Shown: positions 1 to 8,084, numbered from the stretch's first letter. The stretch is 40,340 nucleotides of DNA from Cytobacillus luteolus (GCF_017873715.1 NZ_JAGGKM010000013.1:1-40340), one strand, 5' to 3'. The notes: generated by a model from the letters alone, not told the origin. Made by a program: numbers and translations.

Positions 1-95
<95 letters not shown>

Positions 96-104
96 TGTGA
101 TTAT

Positions 105-179
105 TCCACAGTAGCTCAGTGGTAGAGCTATCGGCTGTTAACCGATCGGTCGCAGGTTCGAGTCCTGCCTGTGGAGCCA
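105..179 (+). tRNA. tRNA-Asn (GTT)
   Basis: Full cloverleaf with acceptor TCCACAG/CTGTGGA, anticodon loop CTGTTAA and encoded CCA. It lies 10 bases after the 5S gene, so it is co-transcribed with the rRNA operon. An identical 75-base copy opens the second tRNA cluster at 38972. Confidence 0.97.
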
Positions 180-182
180 CTT

Positions 183-255
183 GCTTCCATAGCTCAGTAG
201 GTAGAGCACTTCCATGGTAAGGAAGAGGTCATCGGTTCAATCCCGGTTGGAAGCT
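183..255 (+). tRNA. tRNA-Thr (GGT)
   Basis: Acceptor GCTTCCA/TGGAAGC with anticodon GGT in the loop between CTTCC and GGAAG. CCA is not encoded (TTA follows the discriminator), so the end must be added by tRNA nucleotidyltransferase. Confidence 0.95.
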
Positions 256-269
256 TATACGAATAGAAT

Positions 270-344
270 GGCCCCTTGGTCAAGCGGTTAAGACACCGCC
301 CTTTCACGGCGGTAACACGGGTTCGAATCCCGTAGGGGTCACCA
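270..344 (+). tRNA. tRNA-Glu (TTC)
   Basis: Acceptor GGCCCCT/AGGGGTC, anticodon TTC, encoded CCA. A variant copy with a different acceptor stem and no CCA lies at 39161. Confidence 0.97.
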
Positions 345-347
345 AAG

Positions 348-400
348 TTTTTTCGCGAAGCGAAAATAACTGTCCTTAATTTCACAAAGTGAAATGAACG
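348..400. repeat. tRNA-spacer double palindrome (copy 1)
   Basis: Two small inverted repeats in tandem fill the Glu-Val spacer: TTTTCGC-GAA-GCGAAAA and TTTCAC-AAA-GTGAAA, joined by a TCCTTAA-type linker. Related elements follow other tRNA genes in the window (513-548, 1129-1149, 39370-39440). The transcript would form two short hairpins with three-base loops; they lack a proper GC stem plus U tract, so they are not clear terminators. Confidence 0.7.
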
Positions 401-438
401 CAGCATAATTTCTTAAATAGAATAACTTTCATTATATT

Positions 439-514
439 GGAGGATTAGCTCAGCTGGGAGAGCACCTGCCTTACAAGCAGGGGGTCGGCGGTTCGATCCC
501 GTCATCCTCCACCA
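439..514 (+). tRNA. tRNA-Val (TAC)
   Basis: Acceptor GGAGGAT/ATCCTCC, anticodon TAC, encoded CCA. An identical gene is at 39294. Confidence 0.97.
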
Positions 515-548
515 ACGTTTTTTCGCATAGCGAAAATAACGTCCTTAA
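515..548. repeat. tRNA-spacer palindrome (copy 2)
   Basis: After tRNA-Val the spacer repeats the motif TTTTTTCGC-ATA-GCGAAAATAAC followed by GTCCTTAA, matching the first half of the element at 348. Only one palindrome is present here. Confidence 0.65.
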
Positions 549-580
549 AAAAACACATAATATTATTACTTTCATAATTT

Positions 581-656
<76 letters not shown>

Positions 657-665
657 TTCCATTGT

Positions 666-750
666 GGAGGGGTAGCGAAGTGGCTAAACGCGGCGGACTG
701 TAAATCCGCTCCCTCCGGGTTCGGCGGTTCGAATCCGTCCCCCTCCACCA
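666..750 (+). tRNA. tRNA-Tyr (GTA)
   Basis: Class II tRNA of 85 bases with a long variable arm, acceptor GGAGGGG/CCCCTCC, anticodon GTA, encoded CCA. Confidence 0.96.
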
Positions 751-770
751 TTCTTATTTACTTTCATCAA

Positions 771-845
771 TGGGCTATAGCCAAGCGGTAAGGCAACGGA
801 CTTTGACTCCGTCATGCGTTGGTTCGAATCCAGCTAGCCCAGCCA
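771..845 (+). tRNA. tRNA-Gln (TTG)
   Basis: Acceptor TGGGCTA/TAGCCCA, anticodon TTG, encoded CCA. An identical gene with a similar upstream flank (ACTTTCAT) is at 39573. Confidence 0.97.
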
Positions 846-868
846 TTTTTATTATAAGTGATAAGCCT

Positions 869-1077
869 TTTATTAGTACGAGCCATTAGCTCAGTTGGTA
901 GAGCAATGAGCGATGCATCTTGAATAATCTACGAATTGTACTCATCGAGCTGCTACTTGCATAAGCTTCCTGAGATGAGGACACGAATAGATGCTCTTGC
1001 CTAAATTGTTTATCAAGACGTTAACAAAAGTAATATCTCATTTATTAGTACGAGCCATTAGCTCAGTTGGTAGAGCA
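869..1077. repeat. 37-base direct repeat around tRNA-Lys 5' end
   Basis: Perfect repeats at 869-905 and 1041-1077, 172 bases apart, each covering a short upstream flank and the 5' part of tRNA-Lys. This suggests a tandem duplication followed by deletion or replacement, or an insertion into tRNA-Lys that rebuilt the gene. Confidence 0.9.
880..905 (+). pseudogene. truncated tRNA-Lys (5' fragment only)
   Basis: Bases 880-905 match the first 26 bases of the intact tRNA-Lys at 1052: acceptor 5' strand, D arm and the start of the anticodon stem. The match then ends abruptly. Together with 11 bases upstream, this makes a perfect 37-base direct repeat (869-905 and 1041-1077). There is no anticodon loop, T arm or 3' acceptor strand before the intact gene, so it cannot fold as a tRNA. 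The 135 bases between the fragment and the second repeat show no tRNA or coding feature. Confidence 0.9.
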
Positions 1078-1127
1078 TCTGACTTTTAATCAGAGGGTCG
1101 AAGGTTCGAATCCTTCATGGCTCACCA
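1052..1127 (+). tRNA. tRNA-Lys (TTT)
   Basis: Intact cloverleaf, acceptor GAGCCAT/ATGGCTC, anticodon TTT, encoded CCA. Preceded by its own truncated 5' copy. Confidence 0.97.
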
Positions 1128-1128
1128 T

Positions 1129-1149
1129 TTTTTTGCGTTAGCAAAAAAA
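1129..1149. repeat. tRNA-spacer palindrome (copy 3)
   Basis: TTTTTTGC-GTTA-GCAAAAAA forms a short hairpin directly after tRNA-Lys. It belongs to the same style of spacer palindrome seen after tRNA-Glu and tRNA-Val. Confidence 0.55.
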
Positions 1150-1164
1150 TAATATATACTATAT

Positions 1165-1239
1165 GCGGAAGTAGTTCAGTGGTAGAACACCACCTTGCCA
1201 AGGTGGGGGTCGCGGGTTCGAATCCCGTCTTCCGCTCCA
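1165..1239 (+). tRNA. tRNA-Gly (GCC)
   Basis: Acceptor GCGGAAG/CTTCCGC, anticodon GCC, encoded CCA. Confidence 0.97.
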
Positions 1240-1249
1240 GGAAGCACCT

Positions 1250-1325
1250 GGGGCCTTAGCTCAGCTGGGAGAGCGCCTGCCTTGCACGCAGGAGGTCAGC
1301 GGTTCGATCCCGCTAGGCTCCACCA
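1250..1325 (+). tRNA. tRNA-Ala (TGC)
   Basis: Acceptor GGGGCCT/AGGCTCC (one G-U pair), anticodon TGC, encoded CCA. Last tRNA of the first cluster. Confidence 0.97.
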
Positions 1326-1340
1326 TACATACAACAATTC

Positions 1341-1372
1341 AACCTTAAATCCTTTGATTTAAGGTTTTTTTA
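1341..1372 (+). terminator. terminator of the rrn-tRNA operon
   Basis: Inverted repeat AACCTTAAAT / ATTTAAGGTT with a short loop, followed by a run of T. It ends the 5S-tRNA transcript. Confidence 0.9.
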
Positions 1373-1440
1373 TTTTTATCGAATCAACCTCCCTGTATGT
1401 ACCTAAAGACCTTCGTATATATATTCACATTGTTGTCGAG

Positions 1441-1470
1441 TTGAGTCATTGCCCTATTTGACGATAAAAT
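1441..1470 (+). promoter_or_regulatory. possible sigma-A promoter of rocF
   Basis: TTGAGT (1441-1446) and TAAAAT (1465-1470) are separated by 18 bases and lie about 30 bases upstream of the arginase start. No GG/GC -24/-12 pair typical of SigL (which drives rocDEF in B. subtilis) was seen, so control may differ. The match is moderate. Confidence 0.4.
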
Positions 1471-1498
1471 AGAGGAAAGGGAAGGGGAGGAATACCAG

Positions 1499-2404
1499 AT
1501 GAAGAAAAAACAGATTTCAATTATTGGAGTACCCATGGATTTCGGACAAATGCGACGTGGTGTCGATATGGGGCCAAGTGCTATTCGTTATGCGGGTGTT
1601 GTAGATAGATTAGAAAACTTACATTATGAAATTGATGACTTAGGTGATATTGAAATTAGTAGACCCGAGAAATTAGATAAACTCTCAGAAGGGAATCTAA
1701 GAAATTTAAAGGCTGTTGCTGAAGGTAATACCAAACTAGCAAAGAAAATTGATGAAGCTATCAATGCTGATACATTCCCACTTGTTTTTGGTGGTGACCA
1801 TAGCATTGCAATTGGAACTTTAGCTGGAGTTGCAAAACATTACAATAATTTAGGTGTGATTTGGTATGATGCACACGGAGATCTTAATACAGCTGAATCA
1901 TCACCATCAGGCAATATTCATGGAATGCCTTTAGCGGTTAGTTTAGGTCTAGGCCATCCAACTTTGACTGAAATTGCTGGATATGGTCCTAAGGTTAAGC
2001 CAGAAAATATTGTCATCATTGGTGCTAGGTCATTAGATGAAGGTGAAAAGATTCTTATCAAAGAATTAGGTATTAAAGTATATACAATGCATGAGATTGA
2101 TCGAATTGGTATGACTAAGGTTATGGAGGAAACAATCTCTTATCTAAAAGATCGTACAGACGGAGTTCACTTATCATTAGATTTAGATGGCTTAGATCCT
2201 CATGATGCACCAGGAGTAGGGACTCCTGTAATTGGAGGTATTAGTTATAGAGAAAGTCATTTAGCGATGGAAATGCTGGCTGAAGCTGGTGTAATAACTT
2301 CTGCAGAGTTTGTAGAGGTCAATCCAATTCTAGATGAAAGAAATAAAACGGCATCAGTGGCAGTAGCACTAATGGGTTCGTTGTTTGGAGAGAAATTGTT
2401 ATAG
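1499..2404 (+). CDS. rocF: arginase
   Basis: Hydrolyses L-arginine to ornithine and urea, the first step of arginine catabolism in Bacillus; cytoplasmic, Mn-dependent. The 301-residue product has the standard length and all arginase metal-site motifs: GGDHS at 98-102, DAHGD at 124-128 and SLDLDGLDP around 226-233, giving metal ligands H101, D124, H126, D128, D228 and D230. The ATG at 1499 follows GGGGAGG by eight bases. The gene is single, between the tRNA terminator and its own terminator at 2419. In B. subtilis rocF sits in a roc operon; no rocD or rocE is next to it here. Agmatinase is a related alternative, but overall similarity is to Bacillus arginases. Confidence 0.95.
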   Translation: MKKKQISIIGVPMDFGQMRRGVDMGPSAIRYAGVVDRLENLHYEIDDLGDIEISRPEKLDKLSEGNLRNLKAVAEGNTKLAKKIDEAINADTFPLVFGGDHSIAIGTLAGVAKHYNNLGVIWYDAHGDLNTAESSPSGNIHGMPLAVSLGLGHPTLTEIAGYGPKVKPENIVIIGARSLDEGEKILIKELGIKVYTMHEIDRIGMTKVMEETISYLKDRTDGVHLSLDLDGLDPHDAPGVGTPVIGGISYRESHLAMEMLAEAGVITSAEFVEVNPILDERNKTASVAVALMGSLFGEKLL

Positions 2405-2418
2405 TAGTCTATTAGAGC

Positions 2419-2451
2419 AAAACAGTAACTCAGGAGGTGAGTTACTGTTTT
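2419..2451. terminator. bidirectional terminator, rocF / spo0E-like gene
   Basis: Perfect 13-base inverted repeat AAAACAGTAACTC / GAGTTACTGTTTT with a 7-base loop. It is flanked by T on one side and A on the other, so it can act on both strands. The 3' end of the minus-strand gene runs into it. Confidence 0.85.
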
Positions 2452-2615
2452 ATATTTATCATTTGAAGTTTTTGATATTCAATGAGTAGATTATCAAGTG
2501 TGCAAGATAGCTTTATGACCTCATCTTCTTTTAGCGAAGTATTCGTTGCCAACTGAACCATTCTTTCTCTGTAATGTTCGATTTTATCCATTAACTGCTG
2601 TTCGTTATTAGTCAT
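2442..2615 (-). CDS. Spo0E-like aspartyl-phosphate phosphatase
   Basis: Small protein of 57 residues. Proteins of this family dephosphorylate Spo0A~P or related response regulators and delay sporulation. The family signature SxxxD is visible as SCTLD at 37-41, inside a predicted two-helix hairpin (helix 1 about 4-24, helix 2 about 27-51). The ATG at 2615 is preceded on the minus strand by an AAAGGAGG ribosome binding site with good spacing. It is convergent with rocF and divergent from sigW, and its last codons lie in the shared terminator. Which regulator it acts on cannot be read from the sequence. Confidence 0.8.
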   Translation of the reverse strand: MTNNEQQLMDKIEHYRERMVQLATNTSLKEDEVIKLSCTLDNLLIEYQKLQMINIKQ

Positions 2616-2721
2616 GATAAATCCTCCTTTAGGATGGGACTTATAAATTATTTAACCAATTTTGAAGTTTTTTAAACATCTCCTCCTAATATTTGCTAAA
2701 ATATAAAATGTGAAAATAAAT

Positions 2722-2747
2722 TGAAACCTTTTTTATTTTCAATCGTA
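2722..2747 (+). promoter_or_regulatory. sigma-W autoregulatory promoter
   Basis: TGAAAC (2722-2727) and CGTA (2744-2747) are separated by exactly 16 bases. This matches the consensus for SigW promoters in Bacillus (TGAAAC-N16-CGTA). It sits 37 bases upstream of sigW, so sigW-rsiW should be self-activating. Confidence 0.9.
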
Positions 2748-2783
2748 AAATACATAGACCCGCAGTGAAGCGGAGGTTATATA

Positions 2784-3347
2784 ATGGAAACAATCGTAAA
2801 AAATAGAATAAAGCAAATAAAAAATGGTGACCAAAATGCCTTCGCTGAAATAGTTGAACTATACAAAGATAAAGTATTCCAGTTGTGTTATAGGATGCTG
2901 GGAAACAGGCATGAGGCAGAAGATATAGCACAGGAAGCTTTCTTAAGGGCTTATGTTAATATTCATAGCTATGATACAAAGAGAAAGTTTTCAACTTGGC
3001 TTTACAGGATTGCAACCAATCTATCAATAGACAGGATTCGAAAGAAGAAACCTGATTATTATTTGGATGCTGAAGTAGCCGGTGCTGAAGGTCTAACAAT
3101 GTACTCTCAGGTTGCTGCAGATGTTTCACTTCCAGAAGATGAGGTAGAGAGTTTAGAATTACAGGAAACAATCCAAAAAGAAATTCTAAAGCTACCTGAT
3201 AAATACCGTTCAGTCATCGTGTTGAAATACATTGACGAATTATCTTTAAAGGAAATAAGTGAGATCCTAGATTTACCAGTAGGTACAGTGAAGACAAGAA
3301 TTCATAGGGGCCGCGAAGCTCTAAGAAATCAATTGCGACACTTGTAA
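2784..3347 (+). CDS. sigW: ECF RNA polymerase sigma factor SigW
   Basis: Group 4 (ECF) sigma factor that directs the envelope-stress and antibiotic-resistance regulon in Bacillus. The 187-residue product has a sigma-2 domain (about 20-90, with the conserved EAEDIAQEAFLRAY and FSTWLYRIATNLSIDRIRK segments) and a sigma-4 helix-turn-helix domain (about 128-182, SLKEISEILDLPVGTVKTRIHRGR). The ATG follows GGAGG by seven bases. It is transcribed with the anti-sigma gene rsiW 14 bases downstream and preceded by a perfect SigW-type promoter, which supports this identity over other ECF factors. Confidence 0.95.
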   Translation: METIVKNRIKQIKNGDQNAFAEIVELYKDKVFQLCYRMLGNRHEAEDIAQEAFLRAYVNIHSYDTKRKFSTWLYRIATNLSIDRIRKKKPDYYLDAEVAGAEGLTMYSQVAADVSLPEDEVESLELQETIQKEILKLPDKYRSVIVLKYIDELSLKEISEILDLPVGTVKTRIHRGREALRNQLRHL

Positions 3348-3361
3348 TAGGGGTGATAATA

Positions 3362-3994
3362 ATGAATTGTCCTACTGAAATAGTTGAGTTAATGCATAAA
3401 TACCTGGATGAAGAGATTGAACATAATGAAGAAATTAAACTTCGTAGCCATTTACAGAAATGTGAGGACTGTTCAAGACACTTTTATGAATTAGAGAAGG
3501 CTATTGCTTTTGTGCAAAGCACTTCCCATGTTGTTGCACCAGATGATTTCACAATGAAGATAATGCAAAACCTTCCTAAGGAGAAAAAGACAGTAAGTAT
3601 GAGAAGATGGTTTAGGATACATCCCTTACTTACTGCAGCATCTTTATTTTGTGTATTGATGCTTGGAAGTATTTTTTCAATTTGGAATGAAAACCAGGAG
3701 TTCTCGGTATCTAAACAAACGGATCTAATCATTGAAAATAATACTGTGATTGTTCCAGAGGATAAGGTTATTAAGGAAGATATCGTTGTTCGGAATGGTA
3801 CCATTATTATTGAAGGGCAAGTTAAAGGCAATGTAACAATTATCAACGGTGATAAGTACTTGGCATCTGCAGGTCATGTAACCGGAGAAATAAAAGAAGT
3901 CAATGAGCTTTTTGAATGGTTATGGTATCACATTAAAAAGGTAGCAAATGAAGTAGTTGATGTTTTTGAAGAAGAAGAAAACTCTTTATCTTAG
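3362..3994 (+). CDS. rsiW: anti-sigma-W factor RsiW
   Basis: Single-pass membrane protein that holds SigW inactive until it is cut by PrsW and then RasP. The ATG at 3362 (210 residues) is chosen over an in-frame GTG nine bases upstream because AGGGGTG lies at correct spacing to it and the product then starts like known RsiW (MNCP). The cytoplasmic domain holds the zinc anti-sigma motif C3, H30, C34, C37. A membrane segment lies at about 88-108, after RRWFRIHP. The extracytoplasmic part has a beta-rich VVRNGTIIIEGQVKGNVTIINGD-type region. It forms an operon with sigW. Confidence 0.93.
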   Translation: MNCPTEIVELMHKYLDEEIEHNEEIKLRSHLQKCEDCSRHFYELEKAIAFVQSTSHVVAPDDFTMKIMQNLPKEKKTVSMRRWFRIHPLLTAASLFCVLMLGSIFSIWNENQEFSVSKQTDLIIENNTVIVPEDKVIKEDIVVRNGTIIIEGQVKGNVTIINGDKYLASAGHVTGEIKEVNELFEWLWYHIKKVANEVVDVFEEEENSLS

Positions 3995-4064
3995 ACCACC
4001 TCATATTGAATTGTTCTCCAATTGTTAAGACAATTTTAGGGCAGTTCAAACGGTGGTCTTTTTT
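3993..4064 (+). terminator. terminator after rsiW
   Basis: AGACCACC at the rsiW stop pairs with GGTGGTCT about 50 bases later, followed by a T run. The long intervening part can form its own inner hairpins. It separates the sigW operon from cdaA. Confidence 0.7.
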
Positions 4065-4113
4065 GTCACTCTTTATCACTGCTCTTATTTGTAAACAGTG
4101 TATAAAACCTTTA

Positions 4114-4122
4114 TGATATAAT
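4114..4122 (+). promoter_or_regulatory. extended -10 element upstream of cdaA
   Basis: TGATATAAT is a perfect extended -10 (TG-n-TATAAT) 92 bases upstream of cdaA. No good -35 is seen at 17 bases, as is usual for extended -10 promoters. Confidence 0.5.
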
Positions 4123-4213
4123 TATATAGATAAATTTTAGGAAGTTATCCAGGTTTTTTGATAAATTATGATTTGAATTGGAAATTTTGAACATTGGAGG
4201 AAGTGTGAGAATA

Positions 4214-5035
4214 ATGCCATTTGGAGAACTACCATTTTTAGATTACCTCGGCTATATTATAGATATTCTCCTTGTTTGGTTTGTCATTTATAAATTAATA
4301 ATGGTAATTCGTGGTACAAAGGCTGTGCAATTATTAAAAGGAATCACTGTTATTATCATTATTAGGATGTTAAGTAGTGTTTTAGGGCTTAACACACTAC
4401 AATGGCTCATGGACCAGGCATTGACGTGGGGATTTTTAGCGATTATTATTATTTTTCAGCCAGAATTACGGAGAGCACTAGAGCAACTGGGTAGGGGAAA
4501 GCTATTTTCACGTACGAATGCTCCCGAAGAGGACGAGCAAACGTCGTTTATAGATTCTCTTGTAAAAGCGACTGACTATATGGCAAAACGTCGTATAGGG
4601 GCTTTAATTTCAATTGAGCGTGAGACAGGTATGGGTGACTACATAGAAACCGGTATAGGTTTAGATGCTAAAATTACTTCGGAATTATTAATAAATACGT
4701 TTATTCCAAATACTCCACTACATGATGGAGCTGTGATTATCCAGAAAAATAAAGTAGCTGCAGCAGCTTGTTACCTCCCCCTTTCTGAGAGTCCATTTAT
4801 TTCAAAAGAATTAGGTACAAGACATAGAGCAGCGTTAGGTATAAGTGAGGTAACAGATAGTATTACAGTTGTTGTTTCAGAGGAAACAGGTAGTATTTCT
4901 TTAACAAAGAATGGTGAGTTACATCGTGAATTAAAGCAAGATGCATTTCGTGAGATGTTAGTCCGTGAACTGCAAGCTAAAAATAGCTCTACTTCCTCGA
5001 CTCTTTGGCAATGGAGGGGGAAGAAAAATGGATAA
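4214..5035 (+). CDS. cdaA: diadenylate cyclase CdaA
   Basis: Makes the essential second messenger c-di-AMP from two ATP; membrane-bound. Starting at the ATG at 4214 gives 273 residues, the B. subtilis CdaA length, with GGAGG 13 bases upstream. Three membrane helices (about 10-30, 38-57, 62-82) precede the DAC domain, which shows the catalytic DGA (171-173) and RHR (203-205) motifs. Its stop overlaps the start of cdaR by eight bases and glmM follows. This is the conserved cdaA-cdaR-glmM operon, in which CdaR and GlmM both bind and modulate the cyclase. Confidence 0.96.
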   Translation: MPFGELPFLDYLGYIIDILLVWFVIYKLIMVIRGTKAVQLLKGITVIIIIRMLSSVLGLNTLQWLMDQALTWGFLAIIIIFQPELRRALEQLGRGKLFSRTNAPEEDEQTSFIDSLVKATDYMAKRRIGALISIERETGMGDYIETGIGLDAKITSELLINTFIPNTPLHDGAVIIQKNKVAAAACYLPLSESPFISKELGTRHRAALGISEVTDSITVVVSEETGSISLTKNGELHRELKQDAFREMLVRELQAKNSSTSSTLWQWRGKKNG

Positions 5036-6263
5036 ATTTATGAACAATAGATGGTTTATGAAAATAGTTGCTTTACTATTAGCACTTATGTTGTTTATGT
5101 CTGTAAGCTTTGAAACACAGCCAAGTCCTCCAGGGCCATCTTTTCCTACAGCATCACGGGATGTAGAGACACTGACAGATGTTCCAATAACAACGTATTA
5201 TGATAGTGAAAACCTAGTTATTTCAGGTATGCCTCAATATGCAAAGGTAACCTTGGAAGGCCCAACAGGAGTAACGAAAACAGCAAGTCTTCAGCGGGAT
5301 ATTGAAGTGTTTGCTGATTTACGAGACCTAGGAATTGGTACTCATAATGTAAATCTTAAATATAGGAATGTTTCAGAAAAAATTGAAGTTATAATTGACC
5401 CTGCGACTGTAAGAGTAACGATACAGGAAAGAGTATCTGAGAATTATCCTGTAGAAGTTGATTTTATTAATAAAGATAAAATTAAAGAAGGTTATATCGC
5501 AGAGGAACCTATTGTTAAGCCGAATAGTGTGAAAATTATTGGTGCAAAAGAAGAAGTTGAAAAGATTGCATTGGTTAAGGCAATTGTTGATCTTACTGGT
5601 GTTAATGAAACAGTAGAAACAGAGGCCCGAGTAGCAGTGTATGATAAAAACGGCAATGTTCTTTCTGTAGAGGTTGAGCCTTCAGTTGTTGACATAACCG
5701 TACCAATCTCGAGTCCAAGCAAGAAGGTTCCTTTTAAGATCAATAGAAAAGGTACTTTACAGCAAGGACTAAGCATAGTAAACATTGAAGCGATTCCAAG
5801 TGAGATCACAGTATATGGCCCTAAAGAAATAATCGATAAAATTGAGTTCATAGACGGAGTAACAGTTGATATTTCAGAATTAACAAATGATACTACATTG
5901 GATATTCCAATTCCTGTTCCAGAAGGTGTAAAGAAAATATCACCAGAAGTTATCAAAGTTACAATTGAAATAGAAAAAGAGGAAAGTAGAACCTTTACAA
6001 ATTTACCGATTCAAACTTTTGGGTTAAGAGAACAATTGCAACTAGAGTTTATTGATCCAGAAAACGGTACTTTGGATGTTGAAGTACTAGGTGCGCCAAC
6101 ACTCTTAGATGAGATTGACCCATCTGATATTGAGTTATATATTAATTTAACAGACATAGGTATAGGTGAACATAACATAAGAATTGAAGTGAATGGACCT
6201 CAAAATATTTCGTGGGTACTGCCACGGGTAGAAGTCAAAGTTAATATTACTGAGAAACCGTAG
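5028..6263 (+). CDS. cdaR: CdaA regulatory protein, YbbR-domain protein
   Basis: Extracytoplasmic regulator of CdaA. The ATG at 5028 (411 residues) has a GGAGGGGG ribosome binding site and overlaps the cdaA stop. One N-terminal membrane anchor (about 10-27) is followed by four YbbR repeats, roughly 50-135, 136-225, 226-315 and 320-405; each has the recurring pattern of a small beta domain ending in a VxVTI-type strand. It is somewhat shorter than the 483-residue B. subtilis protein as remembered, mainly because it lacks a long C-terminal tail. Confidence 0.92.
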   Translation: MDKFMNNRWFMKIVALLLALMLFMSVSFETQPSPPGPSFPTASRDVETLTDVPITTYYDSENLVISGMPQYAKVTLEGPTGVTKTASLQRDIEVFADLRDLGIGTHNVNLKYRNVSEKIEVIIDPATVRVTIQERVSENYPVEVDFINKDKIKEGYIAEEPIVKPNSVKIIGAKEEVEKIALVKAIVDLTGVNETVETEARVAVYDKNGNVLSVEVEPSVVDITVPISSPSKKVPFKINRKGTLQQGLSIVNIEAIPSEITVYGPKEIIDKIEFIDGVTVDISELTNDTTLDIPIPVPEGVKKISPEVIKVTIEIEKEESRTFTNLPIQTFGLREQLQLEFIDPENGTLDVEVLGAPTLLDEIDPSDIELYINLTDIGIGEHNIRIEVNGPQNISWVLPRVEVKVNITEKP

Positions 6264-6299
6264 AGAAGCGGTGAGTTATTATAAAGGAGCGATAAATGA

Positions 6300-7646
6300 A
6301 TGGGTAAATATTTTGGTACGGATGGAGTTCGCGGAATTGCAAATAGTGAGCTAACTCCTGAACTAGCTTTTAAGGTTGGTCGTTTTGGGGGATATGTTCT
6401 AACAAAGGATAAAGAGCGTCCAAAAGTATTAATAGGGCGTGATACGCGTATATCTGGACATATGCTTGAAGGAGCCTTAGTAGCAGGCTTACTATCCATC
6501 GGTGCAGAAGTAATGAGACTTGGAGTAATGTCTACTCCAGGTGTATCCTTTTTAACAAAAGCATTAGGTGCACAAGCAGGTGTAATGATTTCTGCTTCTC
6601 ACAATCCTGTGCAGGATAACGGAATAAAGTTCTTTGGTCCAGATGGATTTAAACTTTCAGACGATCAAGAAAAAGAAATTGAAGAACTATTGGATCAAAG
6701 TGAAGATCACCTTCCAAGACCAGTAGGAGCCCAACTAGGACAAGTAAATGATTATTTTGAGGGTGGCCAAAAATATCTTCAATTCTTAAAGCAGACGGTA
6801 GATGAGGACTTTTCTGGTATCCATGTTGCGCTAGATTGTGCACATGGTGCAACTTCTTCCTTAGCAACACATTTATTTGCTGATTTAGATGCAGATATCT
6901 CTACAATGGGTACCTCTCCAAACGGACTAAATATTAATGAGGGGGTAGGTTCAACACACCCTGAAGCCCTTTCTGCTTTTTTAAAGGAAAAAGGTGCAGA
7001 TGTAGGTCTAGCATTTGATGGGGATGGTGATCGTTTAATAGCAATTGATGAAAATGGTGATATTGTTGACGGCGATCAAATTATGTATATATGTGCCAAA
7101 TATCTAAATGAGAATGGCAGATTGAAGCATCAGACAGTTGTTTCAACGGTAATGAGCAATTTAGGCTTCTACAAAGCATTAGAAGCAAATGGTATACAAA
7201 GTGCACAAACAGCTGTAGGCGATCGATATGTGGTCGAAGAAATGAGAAAAAGTGGTTATAATCTAGGTGGAGAGCAATCGGGGCATATTATCTTCCTTGA
7301 TTATAATACGACAGGCGATGGTTTATTATCTGGACTTCAATTAGTTAACATTATGAAGGTTACTAAAAAGCCATTGTCACAGTTAGCGAGTGAAATGAAG
7401 AAGTTTCCACAACTACTAGTGAATGTAAAGGTAACAGATAAGCATCATGTTACTGACAATGAAAAGGTAAAACAAATCATAGAAGAAGTTGAAAATGAAA
7501 TGAATGGTAATGGTCGTATTCTAGTTAGGCCATCCGGTACAGAAGCACTAGTTCGTGTTATGGCTGAAGCTTCAACAGAAGAGTTATGTAATCAGTACGT
7601 TCAAAGAATCGTAGACGTAATCCAACAAGAAATGGGTATAGAATAG
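6300..7646 (+). CDS. glmM: phosphoglucosamine mutase
   Basis: Interconverts glucosamine-6-phosphate and glucosamine-1-phosphate on the way to UDP-GlcNAc and peptidoglycan; it also binds and inhibits CdaA. 448 residues, the family length. Active-site serine S100 lies in ISASHNP (97-103), the metal loop DGDGDR is at 240-245, the sugar loop GGEQSGH is near 325, and the phosphate loop [10 protein letters not shown] is near the C-terminus. AAAGGAG lies ten bases before the ATG at 6300. A tiny overlapping ATG-AAT-GGG-TAA begins at 6296 in another frame and could tune initiation, though this may be chance. Last gene of the cdaA-cdaR-glmM operon. Confidence 0.97.
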   Translation: MGKYFGTDGVRGIANSELTPELAFKVGRFGGYVLTKDKERPKVLIGRDTRISGHMLEGALVAGLLSIGAEVMRLGVMSTPGVSFLTKALGAQAGVMISASHNPVQDNGIKFFGPDGFKLSDDQEKEIEELLDQSEDHLPRPVGAQLGQVNDYFEGGQKYLQFLKQTVDEDFSGIHVALDCAHGATSSLATHLFADLDADISTMGTSPNGLNINEGVGSTHPEALSAFLKEKGADVGLAFDGDGDRLIAIDENGDIVDGDQIMYICAKYLNENGRLKHQTVVSTVMSNLGFYKALEANGIQSAQTAVGDRYVVEEMRKSGYNLGGEQSGHIIFLDYNTTGDGLLSGLQLVNIMKVTKKPLSQLASEMKKFPQLLVNVKVTDKHHVTDNEKVKQIIEEVENEMNGNGRILVRPSGTEALVRVMAEASTEELCNQYVQRIVDVIQQEMGIE

Positions 7647-7651
7647 AAACC

Positions 7652-7699
7652 AAAATATGCATAGAGTGGCACAAAATTGCCAATCTATGCATATTTTTT
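7652..7699 (+). terminator. terminator after glmM
   Basis: Long hairpin: AAAATATGCATAGA pairs with TCTATGCATATTTT, enclosing an inner TGGCA/TGCCA stem, and is followed by T residues. Confidence 0.92.
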
Positions 7700-7752
7700 A
7701 ATTATACGGTTAATTTTTATCTAACAATTACTGGTAAAATAGACGTTAATTA

Positions 7753-7781
7753 TTGACCTTTTTACAGTTAGTTGGTATGAT
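7753..7781 (+). promoter_or_regulatory. sigma-A promoter of glmS
   Basis: TTGACC (7753-7758), a 17-base spacer, then TATGAT (7776-7781) with a TG extension just before the -10. It would start transcription near 7788, about 55 bases upstream of the ribozyme cleavage site. Confidence 0.8.
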
Positions 7782-7841
7782 AAATCGTGTTTCATTTACT
7801 CAGGAATAGAAAGTGAGGATAGAGGTTGATATAATTAAATA

Positions 7842-8030
7842 AGCGCCTGAACTAAATTCATGAACGAAATTAGAGTTTAGTTGACGAGGAGGAGGATTAT
7901 CGAACTTTCGGCGGATACCTCCCGGTTGGTAAAATCACAACCGTAATTCCTTCTTGAAAAACAAAGAGGCAACTCTTTGCACAAACGAAAGGATATTGAT
8001 TTCATACTTGAAAATACTAAAACTTAAGGG
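7842..8030 (+). ncRNA. glmS ribozyme: glmS ribozyme (glucosamine-6-phosphate responsive)
   Basis: Self-cleaving catalytic riboswitch that uses glucosamine-6-phosphate as cofactor; cleavage exposes the downstream mRNA to RNase J and lowers GlmS. The cleavage site lies between A7842 and G7843, in AAGCGCC. Conserved core blocks follow in order: GTTGACGAGGAGGAGG, TTATCGAA, TTCGGCGGAT, CCTCCCGGTTGG, ATCACAACCG, and then a P4 region with AAAGAGGCAACTCTTTG. The 3' limit, in the AAGGGGGC before 8033, is approximate. The element fills the long leader between glmM and glmS. Confidence 0.97.
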
Positions 8031-8032
8031 GG

Positions 8033-8056
8033 CAAGAGAGTGTCCCCACTTTCTTG
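8033..8056 (+). other. hairpin between glmS ribozyme and start codon
   Basis: CAAGAGAGT pairs with ACTTTCTTG across a GTCCCC loop (nine pairs, one G-U). No T run follows, so it is not an obvious terminator. It sits just upstream of the glmS ribosome binding site at 8068. Confidence 0.5.
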
Positions 8057-8084
8057 TTCTCCAATTCAAGGAGGAAGAAATCAT

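Noticed and set aside
906..1040. Insertion sequence or integrated element at tRNA-Lys
   Set aside because: Only 135 bases, no terminal inverted repeats or coding capacity; and the duplicated part is the 5' end of the tRNA, not the usual 3' attachment site.
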